Of a DNA stretch of 64,000 nt, positions 51,001-63,474 are shown piece by piece. Positions within the stretch are counted from its first letter, which is position 1. Each line of letters opens with the position of its first letter. Source of the DNA: Liolophura sinensis (Eukaryota > Mollusca > Polyplacophora > Chitonida > Chitonidae). The DNA is taken from NCBI RefSeq assembly GCF_032854445.1, contig NC_088297.1, forward strand, positions 5,703,991 to 5,767,990, read 5' to 3'. The translations under genes were made by a program, and so were the position numbers. The notes under the pieces were generated by a model, which searched no databases, was not told the origin of the DNA, and worked only from the letters and a program-made list of their open reading frames with translations.

Positions 51001-54000
51001 GACGTCCAGTTGTCTGTTTACAGTATAATGTACCTTGATGTCCAGTTGTATGACTGTAAAAAGAAAACTGAACATCCAGGTGGCCTACACTGTAAACAGA
51101 CAAGTGGACATCAAGGTGCCTTACACTGTAAACAGACAAGTGGACATCGAGGTGCCTTACACTGTAAACAGACAAGTGGACATCAAGGTGCCTTACACTG
51201 TGAACAGACAACTGGACATCAAGGTGTCTTACACTGTAAACATACAGATGGACATAACGTGCCTTACATTGTAAACATACAACTGGATACCAAGGCGCCT
51301 TACACTGTAAACACACAACTAGACATCAAGGTGTCTTACACTGTAAACATACAATTAGACATCAAGATGCCTTCCACTGCTAACATACAACTGGACATCG
51401 AGGTGCATTACATTTTAAACAGACAACTGGATACCAAGGTGCCTTACATTGTAAAAAAACAACTGGACATCAAGGTGCCTTATGCTGCAAAAACACAACT
51501 GGACATCAAGGTGTCTTACACTGTAAACATACAATTGGACATCGAGGTGCATTACATTGTAAACATACAACTGGACATCGAGGTGCCTTATATTGTAAAC
51601 ATACAACTGGACATCAAGGTGCCTTACACTGTAAACATACAACTGGACATCAAGGTGACTTACATTGTAAATAGATAATTGGACATCGAGGTGTCTTACA
51701 CTGTGAGCAGACAGCTGGACATCAAGGTGCCTTACACTGTCAAAAGAAAACTGGACATCAGGTTGCCTTACATTGTAAACACACAAGTGGACATCGAGGT
51801 GCCTTACACTGCAAACATACAACTGGACATCGAGGTGCCTTACACTGTAAACAGACAATTGGACATCAAGGTGCCTTATACTGTAAACATACAACTGGAC
51901 ATCGAGGTGCCTTACACTGTAAACATACAGCTTGATGCCATGCAACTGGACATCGAGGCGCCTTACATTGTAAACAGACAACTGGACATCAAGGTGCCTT
52001 AAACTGTAAACACACAAGTGGACATCAAGGTGCCTTACACTGCAATCATACAACTGGACATCGAGGTCCTTTACATTGTAAACATACAACTGGACATCAA
52101 GGTGCCTTACATTATAAACATATAACTGGACATCAAGGTGCCTTACACTTTATACAGACAACTAGACGTCAAGGTGCCTTACATAGCAAACATACAACTG
52201 GACATCGAGGTGCCTTACATTGTAAACAGACAACTGGATATCGAGGTGCCTTACATTGTAAACATACAACTGGACATCAAGGTGCCTTACACTGTGAACA
52301 TACAACTGGACATCAAGGTGCCTTACACTGTAAACAGACAACTGGGCATCATGGTGCCTTACACTGCAAACATACAACTGGACACCAATGTGTCTTACAC
52401 TGTAAACATACAACTTGACGTAAACAGACAACTGGACATCTAGGTGCAATACAGTGCAAATATGCAACTCGTCATCAAGGTGCCTTACACTGCAAACATA
52501 CAACTGGACATCAAGGTGTCTTACACTGTAAACATACAACTATACATCAAGATGCCTTACAGTGCAACCATACAACTGGACATCAAGGTGCCTTACATTG
52601 TTAACATACAACTGGACAATAATTTACCTTACACTGTAAACATACAACTGGACGTCAAGGTACCTTACACTGTAAAGAGACAATTGGACATTGAGGTGTT
52701 TTACACTGTGAGCAGACAGCTGGACATCAAGGTGCAATGCACTGTAAGTAGACAACTGGACATCGAGGTGCCTTACACTGCAACCCTACAACTGGACATC
52801 GAGGTGTGTTACATTGTAAACATACAACTGGACATCAAGGTGCCTTAAACTGTAAACATACAAGTGGACATCGAGGTGCCTTACACTGCAATCATACAAC
52901 TGGACATCGAGGTCCCTTACATTGTAAACATACAACTGGACATCAAGGTGCCTTACATTATAAACAAACAACTGGACATCAAGGTGCCTTACACTTTAAA
53001 CATACAACTAGACGTCAAGGTGCCTTACACAGCAAACATACAACTGGACATCGAGGTGCCTTACACTGTAAACAGACAACTGGACATCGAGGTGCCTTAC
53101 ACTGTAAACATAAAACTGGACATTGAGGTGCCCTACACTGCAACCATAAAACTGGACATCAAGGTGCATTACATTGTAAACATACAAGTGGACATCAAGG
53201 TGCCTTACACTGTCAACAGACAACTGGACATCGAGGTGCCTTACACTGTAAACATACAACTGGACATCGAGGTGCCTTACATTGTAAACATACAACTGGA
53301 CATCAAGGTGCCTTACACTGTGAACATACAACTGGACATCAAGGTGCCTTACACTGTAAACAGACAACTGGGCATCAAGGTGCCTTACACTGCAAACATA
53401 CAACTGGACACCAATGTGTCTTACACTGTGAACATACAACTTGACGTCAAGGTGTCTTACATTGTAAACATACAACTGGACATCGAGGTGGCTTACACTG
53501 TAAACATACAACTGGACATCGATGTATCTTACACTGTAAACAGACAGCTGGACATCAAGGTGCCTAACACTGTAAACAGACAACTGGACACCGAGGTGCC
53601 TTACATTGTGAACAGACAACTGGACATCAAGGTGCCTTACACTGTAAACAGACAACTGGACATCTAGGTGCAATACAGTGCAAATATGCAACTCGTCATC
53701 AAGGTGCCTTACACTGCAAACATACAACTGGACATCAAGGTGTCTTACACTGTAAACATACAACTGGACATCAAGGTGCCTTACAGTGCAACCATACAAC
53801 TGGACATCAAGGTGCCTTACATTGTAAACATACAACTGGACACTAATTTACCTTACACTGTAAACATACAACTGGACGTCAAGGTACCTTACACTGTAAA
53901 GAGACAATTGGACATTGAGGTGTCTTAAACTGTGAGCAGACAGCTGGACATCAAGGTGCAATGCACTGTAAGTAGACAACTGGACATCGAGGTGCCTTAC

Positions 54001-56045
54001 ACTGCAACCCTACAACTGGACATCGAGGCGCATTACATTGTAAACAGACAACTGGACATCAAGGTGCCTTACACTGTAAACATACAATTTTACACCAAGG
54101 TGCCTTACACTGCAAACATACAACTGGACATCGAGATGCCTTACACTGTCAACAGACAACTGGACATCAAGGTGCCTTAAACTGTAAACAGACAACTGGA
54201 CATCAAGGTGCCTTACATTGTAAACATACAACTGTCCACCAATGTACCTTACACTGTAAACATACAACTTGACGTCAAGGTGTCTTACATTGTAAATAGA
54301 TAATTGGACATCGAGGTGGCTTATACTGTGAGCAGACAGCTGGACATCAAGGTGCCTTACACTGTAAACAGACAACTGGACATCAAGATGCCTTACACTG
54401 TAAACAGACAACTGGACATCAAGATGCCTTACACTGTAAACATACAACTGGACATCAAGGTGCCTTACATTGTAAACATACAACTGGCCACCAATGTACC
54501 TTACACTGTAAACATACAACTTGACGTCAAGGTGTCTTACATTGTAAATAGATAATTGGACATCGAGGTGCCTTACACTGTGAGCAGACAGCTGGACATC
54601 AAGGTGCCTTACACTGTAAACAGACAACTGCACATCAATGTACCTTACACTGTAAACATACAACTGGACATCAAGGTGCCTTACACTGTAAACAGACAGC
54701 TGGACATCAAGGTGCCTTACACTGTAAACAGACAGCTGGACATCAAGGTGCCTTACATTGTAAATAGATAATTGGACATCGAGGTGGCTTACACTGTGAG
54801 CAGACAGCTGGACATCAAGGTGCCTTACACTGTAAACGGACAACTGGACATCAAGATGCCTTACACTGTAAACAGACACCTGGACATCAAGGTGCCTTAC
54901 ACTGTAAACAGACAACTGGACATCAAGGTGCCTTACATTGTAAACATACAACTGGCCACCAATGTACCTTACACTGTAAACATACAACTTGACGTCAAGG
55001 TGTCTTACATTGTAAATAGATAATTGGACATCGAGGTGGCTTACACTGTGAGCAGACAGCTGGACATCAAGGTGCCTTACACTGTAAACAGACAACTGGA
55101 CATCAAGATGCCTTACACTGTAAACAGACAACTGGACATCAAGGTGCCTTACACTGTAAACAGACAGCTGGACATCAAGGTGCCTTACACTGTAAACACA
55201 CAGCTGGACATCAAGGTGCCTTACACTGTAAACAGACAACTGGACATCAAGGTGCCTTACACTGTAAACAGACAACTGGACATCAAGGTGCCTTACACTG
55301 TAAACAGACAACTGGACATCAAGATGCCTTACACTGTAAACAGACAACTGGACATCAAGGTGCCTTACACTGTAAACAGACAGCTGGACATCAAGGTGCC
55401 TTACACTGTAAACAGACAGCTGGACATCAAGGTGCCTTACACTGTAAACAGACAGCTGGACATCAAGGTGCCTTACACTGTAAACAGACAACTGGACATC
55501 AAGGTGCCTTACACTGTAAACAGACAACTGGACATCAAGGTGCCTTACACTGTAAACAGACAACTGGACATCAAGATGCCTTACAGTGCATCCATACAAT
55601 TGGACATTCAGGAGCTTTACATTGTAAACAAACAACTGAACATCAAGGTGCCTTACACTGTAAACGGAGAACTAGACATCTAGGTGCAATACAGTGCAAA
55701 TATACAACTCGTCATCAAGGTGCCTTACACTGCAAACATACAACTGGACATCTAGGTACCTTATACTGTAAATATACAACTGGACATCAAGGTGTCTTAC
55801 ATTGTAAACATCCTAGTTGACATCAAGGTGCCTTACATTGTAAACATACAACTGGACATCAAGGTGCCTTACACTGCAAACATACAACTGCACATCAAGG
55901 TGCCTTACATTGTAAACATACAACTGGACATCAAGGTGCCTTACACTGCAAACATACAACTGGACATCGAGGTGCCTTACACTGCAAACATACAACTGGA
56001 AATCAAGGTGCCTTACACTGTAAACATACAACTGGACATCTAGGT
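51001..56045. repeat. 36-bp minisatellite, about 140 copies, open on both strands
   Basis: The unit contains CTGGACATCAAGGTGCCTTA and CACTGTAAACAGACAA. Periodicity is strictly 36, so variant blocks recur at exact multiples: 252 and 468 bp for the GGCCACCAATG block, 1224 bp for the GGTGCAATACAGTG block. A minus-strand frame of 541 codons and several plus-strand frames stay open across it. The first three units (about 51001-51060) run in opposite orientation to the rest. No signal peptide, splice context or non-repeat domain suggests a protein. Confidence 0.93.
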
Positions 56046-56049
56046 ATCT

Positions 56050-57460
56050 TCACCTGGGATAGAGATTATTTGCTAAACTTTTTTCACTCCAATAAAAACA
56101 ATTTATTTTATATGGTTGTACGACCGAAATGTGTTTCTTCATGCTGAAATCCTGGAGAAATAAGCTTGAGAACGGAAGAAGTGGCCAGACGTACAGCTTG
56201 GACTCATCAGTGTTTGTTTGGAGTGCAGTAAACGTGCGATAGTACATAGCCAGGTATTCCTCTTTTGTCGAACTTGTTTGCGATTTCGCACGGTTGATTA
56301 ACGGCGGTTTTGTTTCTACTCTGGAACAGCACTTGGCACTGTGAAGCGTCGCAAGCTATCTGTAGAAGCTGAGGACAGACACATGTAATTCGAAGGCTTG
56401 GTGTTTCGTAAAACAAGCAAATCTTTAGTCCATAAATCTGTCTTCTGGCGCCTGTCCCTCTCACAGTTAGTTGTAGGATGCTATAAGACACAGAGTACTG
56501 TAGTACCATGTTATGCTTTCATATTTATACTGTTTTGCCAGCAAAAACTAAAAACTTTGGTAAAATATTAACGAGTAAAACATTTCCTTACATTACAACC
56601 GTTCTTCACCAATCAAATTTGTCGCAGCAGATCAAACAAATTTTTAATCGGTTCATTTTTACGTCCAATCCTGTCATCCAATCAAACGACGAGCAGCCGC
56701 TTTAAATGGCTGCTTAATTTATTCGCCTAGCCTGGAGTTTCACCTGTCAATCACTTAATAGAATCAATCAGGAAAAACCTATCATTTCCTACTGATTCAC
56801 CACGTACATAAATGAAATATATTTTGTAAATTACCGGTAATAAAGTACTTAAAATATTCGATATGGAGATCCATTCTCGTTCACAAGTTAACAATCAAAT
56901 CCGGAAGATATAGGGTTAAACGTAGTTTCATAATCTTACTTCCGTGAATTTGTGACTAAACAGCTTGGTGTTGTTTATGGTTACAGCGATCTATCTATTG
57001 CAGCTCATATACACTGCAAATATTAACAACGCATGAACTGTATTTATAAAAATTCACACAATAATGTGCAAACGCCTTGCTGTTTTTATTTAAACACAGA
57101 CGTCTTATCCATACGTTTTTGTTAAAACATAAGCTGGCATCTTTTATAACATTGACATTTTCTGTAAATCATTTCCATATGTTTTATAGCAAACATGTGA
57201 CATATAACCATTTTTATTTTGACATGTGTATACTTATCAGTTTTTATTGTGTAGTGACGTCGTTAGTAAACTGTTCGTCGTATACCGCATGAATGTGGGA
57301 CAGCACTTCATAAACTCCGCCCCAAACCCAACCAACACACACACCTCACCTTTCTGTTCTGGACTCCATTACAAACACTATAGACGTAAAGTTCACATGA
57401 TTTCTACCTTTCTTTTGTGCGGAATTTTATCATTAAAATGCTTTGGTGTACTCTTTGTCC
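56050..57460. other. Unique DNA right of the 36-bp array
   Basis: A 100-codon minus-strand ORF (56207-56509) and a 65-codon one (56050-56247) have fairly protein-like composition, but I recognise no domain and no convincing splice frame. Left unassigned. Confidence 0.45.
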
Positions 57461-57462
57461 AG

Positions 57463-57546
57463 GGATTTGATTTGATTTGATTGGTGTTTTACGCCGTACT
57501 CAAGAATATTTCACTTATACGACAGCGGCTAGCATTATGGTGGGAT
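57463..57546 (-). repeat. Partial tandem copy of the SINE 3' end
   Basis: About 82 bp at the tail end of the SINE, from ATTTGATTTGATTTGATT to CAGCATTATGGTGGG, occur a second time directly beside the full copy. This could be a tandem duplication or an insertion into an older fragment. Confidence 0.85.
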
Positions 57547-57812
57547 TTGATTTGATTTGATTAGTGTTTTACGCCGTACTCAAGAATATTTCACTTATAC
57601 GACGGCGGCCAGCATTATGGTGGGTGGACACCGGGCAAAGCCCGGGGGAAACCCACGACCATCTGCAGGTTGCTGACAAACCTTCCCACGTACGGCCGGA
57701 GAGGAAGCCAGCATGAGCTGGACTTGAACTCACAGCGACCGCATTGGTGAGAGACTCCTCGGTCATTACACTGCGCTAGCGCACTAACCAACCGAGCCAC
57801 GGAGGCCCCCCT
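57547..57812 (-). mobile_element. tRNA-derived SINE, full length
   Basis: The best-preserved copy. On the minus strand it opens with GGGGGGCCTCCGTGGCTCGG (A box), has GTGAGTTCAAGTCCAGCTC (B box) and ends at GAATATTCTTGAGTACGG, GTAAAACACTAATC and an A/T tail. Length is about 265 bp. Confidence 0.92.
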
Positions 57813-58268
57813 TCGACCTGGGAATATACAGAAGTGGTGCATACATGGATACGAGAGCTGACAATCATAAAGTTTTCGCGCCACTGACTCACTCATTTGT
57901 TTTCACGTGTTTTTTTTTTGTTTTTTTTGTTTGTTTTTTTTTTTCGGGCCTTGCGGGGGAAAGGACGTGTTTTTTTGTTTTTGTTCGTTTGTTTATGGCT
58001 TTTGGTATTTTGTTGTTTTTTTGTGTGTTTAATTTAGCCTTAGAAGTGCACTCGTGGAAAGTTTCATTCACATAAAATTGAGTTTTTGAAGCGCATATTT
58101 CAAATTTTAATATCGATTACTTTTTACGCACAGAACGAGAATAGTTGTGATGTGAGTCTCCTGAAAGTATGACTTATTTCAGATAAAGAGCCATAACGTG
58201 GTAAGCGAAATAGAATATAGCATGTCTTATCATAAAAGCTTGTGCCGTCTGTATTGTCTCAGTAAGAG

Positions 58269-58544
58269 TATTTATTTATTTATTTATTTATTTATTTGAT
58301 TGCTGCTCATTGCCATACTCAAGGGTAATGAAGGGTAGGGTTGAACACTAGAGATATTTATTATTATTATTTATTATTTATTAATTTAATTATTTATTGA
58401 ATTTTTGCCCAATGCGAAACTCATTAGTAAGTAAGAGTATCAGTTTGACCCACAAACTATTTGTTTATTTATTTATTTATTTATTTATTTATTGCTCGGT
58501 GCCATACTCAAGAGCGCTAAAATGTAAGGTTGACCACTAACGAT

Positions 58545-58575
<31 letters not shown>

Positions 58576-58595
58576 TGTATTTACCTTTGCCATGA
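58269..58595. repeat. (ATTT)n microsatellites with SINE tail fragments
   Basis: Several TTTA runs (58269-58297, about 58360-58400, 58461-58492, 58543-58577), two followed by SINE-like GCCATACTCAAG. They look like expanded SINE A/T tails. Confidence 0.75.
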
Positions 58596-58944
58596 TAAAC
58601 CTATGGATATCTCCCGAATTCAAATGGGTCTATTTTCACTAAATTATTACCCATTCAATTCTGTACAGATATGTGTAAAGAAACCTTCCTTTAGTAAGTG
58701 CATCAGGCAGTACTACAATCAATTACTGAAAAGGTAAACATTATATTTTTTACCCCCAAATCTGTTTTATGTTCATTTATAATAAATTTGCTCATGTTTA
58801 AAGGCAATAAAAATACTACAGTTGCGCGTTTCCAATTGCTTAGAGGTCAAGTAGAGGTGGTTCATTAGTGCCAGTCAAAATCTTTCACGTTTTGAAAACT
58901 TTCACCACGTAGCAAACGTTTACATAAAGGATTAAACGTTACAC

Positions 58945-59650
58945 TATGGGGTAAATCTTTCACCAGGCAGCAAACGTTTACATACAGGATTATACGTTAC
59001 ACTATGGGTAAAACTTTCACCACGTAGAAAACGTTTACATAAAGGTACACTATGGGTAAAACTTTCACCACGTAGCAAACGTTTACATAAAGGATTAAAC
59101 GTTGCACTATGGGTAAATCTTTCACCAGGCAGCAAACGTTTACATACAGGATTATACGTTACACTATGGGTAAAACTTTCACCACGTAGAAAACGTTTAC
59201 ATAAAGGTACACTATGGGTAAAGCTTTCACCACGTAGCAAACGTTTACATAAAGGATTAAACGTTGCACTATGGGTAAATCTTTCACCAGGCAGCAAACG
59301 TTTACATACAGGATTATACGTTACACTATGGGTAAAACTTTCACCACGTAGAAAACGTTTACATAAAGGTATACTATGGGTAAAACTTTCACCATGTAGC
59401 AAACGTTTACATAAAGGATTAAACGTTACGCTATGGGTAAAACTTTCACCACGTAGCAAACGTTTACATGAAGGATTAAACGTTACACTATGGGTAAAAC
59501 TTTCACCTTGCAGGATTATACGTTACACTATGGGTAAAACTGTCAGAATGTAACAAACTTTTACATACGCAATTATACGTTACACTATGGGTAAAGCGTT
59601 CACAGTGTAGCAAACGTTTACATAAAGGATTAAACGTTACACTATGGGTA
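58945..59650. repeat. 54-bp repeat with 162-bp higher-order unit
   Basis: Units contain AACTTTCACCACGTAGCAAA and CGTTTACATAAAGGATTAAA. The variant GTAAATCTTTCACCAGGCAG recurs at 58951, 59113 and 59275, exactly 162 bp apart. Confidence 0.92.
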
Positions 59651-60555
59651 AAATTTCGCACGGTGAAGAAAAAACTCCCCTTTATCCTACTTTACACCGC
59701 TGACCAAACGTTTAAACTGTGGAGAAAAACTTTCCACAGCGTAGAAAATCTTTCCACCGCGTAGAAAATATTTTCATTTGGGAGGAAGCTATTCACACCG
59801 CCGGAGAAAAACTATGTACACCTCTGAGAAATCCCTGAGGAAATCTTAACCCCTTAACTACAGTATGGGAGCAGTATTCTATTACAGTCTCTAATGTAAA
59901 GCCTTTTTTTCGCTGCCACCCTGTCATTTTTGGTGTACAGGTGTATGCTTGGTGTGAAAATAATGGAAATTGTCTTTGGGCAGGTATAAGTTTTATTGAC
60001 GAAAGTTTATTGAAGAAATTCTCGGCGAAAGGATACAAAGTGTCAGGTACCGGTAATGATGAGGCTGCGATTAGGCACTCCTCTCAGTTGCAGGAACAGA
60101 AAGGTCCAGATTTTGACGGTTAACCTATATGTCAAGATTTTTATGGCTGCTTTTTCACAGATTTGGCAAATTGTAGGCACCAGTGCTTATTGGCCACAGA
60201 ATGTTCATGGTTGAGTTTCAGCACTAAGCGTTCACATCGCCGTTTGTGGAAAATTAACAGAGGTCTGAGAAGTGTACACTTGCACTTTCATAGCGAAGAC
60301 AACATCTATCCACCCCGTGGAGAAAAACTTTCCAGCGCACACGAAACTATTTCCTTAGCGGACAAAACCTTCACACCCCAGATGAAACTATACATGTATA
60401 CAGACTGCAGAGGGAAGACTAGTGTATTATTTTGTTTTTTTTATTTAATCGCTCAGGAAACTTATCCACTGCGGAGAAAACCTTTTTCGAAGTATAGACC
60501 TGAATTTATCAAGATTATATGAATTCTTTAATTATATGAGTTCTTTAATTATATG
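59650..60555. other. DNA with diverged relatives of the 54-bp repeat
   Basis: Phrases such as CTTTCCACAGCGTAGAAAAT and GGAGAAAAACTTTCCAGCGC recur in loose order, suggesting an old, decayed extension of the 58.9-59.6 kb array. The ORF at 59941-60123 has no family signal. Confidence 0.5.
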
Positions 60556-60559
60556 AGTT

Positions 60560-60812
60560 CTTAATTTCTTTATTTGACTTATGCTTTACGCTGAACCCCA
60601 AAAATATTTCACTCATACGACTGCGGTCAGCATAATTATGATGGGAGGAAACCCATCAGAGCCTGAGGAAACCCACGACCATCCGCGGGTGGCTGGCAGA
60701 ACTTGCACATAGGGCACAAGGGAAAATCAGCATGAGCTAGATTTGAACTCACAGCTACCGCCCTGGTAAGCAGGTCATTGTGCCGCACTGACACGATAAC
60801 AACCTCCGCACC
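60560..60812 (-). mobile_element. tRNA-derived SINE, diverged
   Basis: GACTGCGGTCAGCATAA, GATGGGAGGAAACCCATCAG and the B-box complement TTTGAACTCACAGCTACCG are visible. The head is degraded. Confidence 0.8.
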
Positions 60813-60949
60813 TCTTTGTTCTTGATGAAGTGGCCTGTGAATCAACGTAGGTAAATTACGAGAATATGTTACAAATTTTGAATGGCATTACTGGGCTACA
60901 GGATCAAACTGTGTTTTAATTCCATTGCATGCAGTGTTGTCGAACTCCG

Positions 60950-61245
60950 CCAATGACAGTAATACATGAACTGCAACACTTAAACTGTCTATTCCGGGAG
61001 GTATATGAATCATCCATTTGAATGAGAGTTGTCAAATATGTCTCATCCAATAGAATGCGAGTTGTCAAATATGTCTCATCCAATTGAATGAGAGTTGTCA
61101 AATATGTCTCATCCAATTGAATGAGAGTTGTCAAATATGACTCATCCAATTGAATGAGAGTTGTCAAATCGATAATGACAGTAATACATGAACTGCTACA
61201 ATTAAACTTTCTTTTTGAGGTCGGAATACGACTCGTCCAACTGAA
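60950..61245. repeat. 33-bp repeat inside a larger duplication
   Basis: Five copies with CCAATTGAATGAGAGTTGTC (61010-61170), flanked on both sides by AATGACAGTAATACATGAAC (about 60952 and 61172), so a segment of about 220 bp has also been duplicated. Confidence 0.88.
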
Positions 61246-61847
61246 TAACATTTGTTAAAATCCACCAATGAAAAGGTTGTTTGAACAGTACGACTTCCGG
61301 TTTTGGTCGATAAATGTATTATGTTGATTCTACGCATGATTCTTTGAACCTATTAATAAACATATATGCATAAGGAAGTTTAATATGTACCTCTGGGACA
61401 CGCATGCGTGCAGTCGGTATGCAAACAATTTGTGACGGTATGGAAATACCGGCGCATGACGTCGATTTTACAGATACTTTGGTATTTCCTTGTAAAGATA
61501 AGCCTCTCTTTTGTCAAATTTCCTTAGAATAGAATCCGTCCGCAGATTCCCGTTATTGATCTTTTAATCCCTTTTCTCAAGGTTAATAAGTGATTAACTG
61601 CAAGGTGTGTAAGACATGAATACTTGAGTCTTTCCGGTACAGACACTGACGATCACTTAGGCCTAAAGGAATCATTTTACTAATATCCACATAGATTCAA
61701 GTAAATTTGATTTACGTAAATATTTTACGAATCAAGAGTCCCTCATTCTCGTCGAAAATGAGCCCTTACGGGTAGGCCTATCAATGTATTTACACACTCA
61801 CACCAAAAACACGTGTGTTGTATGCGTAAAAAGTTTGTTTATTTATA

Positions 61848-62085
61848 TACTTGATTGGTGTTTTACGCCGTACTAAAGAATGTTTCATTTCGGCGGCCAG
61901 CATTATCGGGAGAGGAAACAGGGCAGTGTCCGGAGGTAACCCATGACCATCCTCAGGTTGCTGGCAGACCTTCCCACGTATTGTCTGAGATGAAGCCAGC
62001 ATAAGCTGGACTCACAGCGACCGTATTGATGAAAGGTTCCCGAGTCATTGCGCCGCACTAGCTTGCTACCCCCCTCAGGGCCACT
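61848..62085 (-). mobile_element. tRNA-derived SINE, diverged
   Basis: Tail TTGATTGGTGTTTTACGCCG, body CGGCGGCCAGCATTATC and a partly deleted B-box region are present. The high end (CCCTCAGGGCCAC) is the worn tRNA head. Confidence 0.82.
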
Positions 62086-62089
62086 TATA

Positions 62090-63470
62090 AGGCCCCATGA
62101 ACAGTGATTACAGTATAATACTATAATACTATGATATATATCATTCATTCATATCATTATCAACACAACACACATCGGGGTATGTTTTAAAAGTTATTTT
62201 AATTCGTATTATGCCAATAGAAAAAATAATATCAAAAGGAAAAACCAGATTACACACCGGATATGTAAGTACTGGAAAAATCGATCACAGTGAATTACTT
62301 ATATATATATCGCTTGAAAAAATTTAATTCAAGCACAAAACTGAACACTTTCCCTGATACACAAAGAAATGTATGTGTACACTGTACAAACTAAAATGTT
62401 ATAATAGGGTCAAAATGGCCTTTATACGTTGCGTCGTATACAACACACGCTGATCCCACACCATGTAAAAAAAAATTCCGTCTAAATCTGTAATGGACAC
62501 AAAAATTGGCAGTTTTAAATCTCTTAGGTCGAATACAATACTGCGTATGTGCAGGATTACATGAAATTCCCAGGTATAGATTATCCAGTGCGTGTGTGTG
62601 TACATATTGCCAGGAGAAAATATTCTCATCCTAAACCTCAACCAATAATACACGATAATCAATAAGATCTGAGAGTTCCAAGAAATATGTCAGATCTTCC
62701 ACTCAGCTAGAATGGCTTCGACTCGTGACGTCATCGCTTGCGCATTATGCTAATGAGATAGTATCACACTATGACGTCACTCCGCCTGAGATTTAATGAG
62801 CACACACTCTCAAGTATTGATTGTGAAATGTTTTAATTGAATAACTCAATTATAACACCTTGAAACTTTACCTCTTCCTGGTCATTTAATGGTGTAAAAT
62901 TGTGAGCTTGTAAAATATAGGCCTATATGAAGCTGTACATATAACAATTAAGAAAATCACAATTCAACTATATGGTAGAGAATTCCTAAACATTGGCAAG
63001 ATATATATAATTTAAAAAATAAAATTACTGTAACAAGCGACAGGTAATTAATACACACATATATATATAATAAAAACAACTGTTTGCGATAAAATAACTT
63101 TAGCACCTACTAAAATATCTTTAATAGAACACAAAAAATGGAACTGCTGACAGCAAAATTAAAATTCGTATCACACGATTGAGCGGCTCAAGTTCGCCAT
63201 AACAAATATTGATTAAAAACAAATCGCTTACTGTACGCATTCGTTCGAAATTCATCAGGAGCTACATTTATATGAAAACAGAACTGTCCTCATAAAAGGA
63301 AATGCACAGGCCTATATATCTATAAAAATGATATTATGACTAAAATGACATCTGTCAGTCCATCATAACTTAGGCCCCTTACACCATTAATTAACATGCA
63401 AAATAGGTTAAAATGGTCCTATCTGTTTCACGTGCTTTTCGTACCTATTTTCTGCGCTTCAAGATGTATA
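62090..63470. other. AT-rich DNA 3' of the ASB gene
   Basis: Apart from the paired CREs, only AT-rich sequence. The part next to 63475 is presumably the ASB 3' UTR. I see no canonical AATAAA on the minus strand close by; an ATTAAA variant lies near 63120. Confidence 0.5.
62700..62800. promoter_or_regulatory. Paired CRE sites with an octamer-like core
   Basis: TGACGTCA occurs at 62726-62733 and again at 62772-62779, 46 bp apart, with ATGCTAATGAG between. This resembles a bidirectional or distal control element. No adjacent start codon with coding support was found; the ASB 3' end lies about 700 bp to the right. Confidence 0.35.
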
Positions 63471-63474
63471 ACAG

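Noticed and set aside
54010-55635. 541-codon minus-strand ORF with 12-residue repeats
   Set aside because: It is a reading of the 36-bp minisatellite; the other strand is equally open, and there is no non-repeat domain, splice frame or signal peptide.
51001-56045. CRISPR-like array
   Set aside because: Units are contiguous with no unique spacers of constant size, and the DNA is animal nuclear.
57750-57812. tRNA gene
   Set aside because: The A- and B-box sequences belong to the SINE head; no complete cloverleaf is formed.
59941-60123. Exon-like segment bounded by TACAG and GCAG|GTATAAG
   Set aside because: Short, no protein family signal, and no partner exon in phase.
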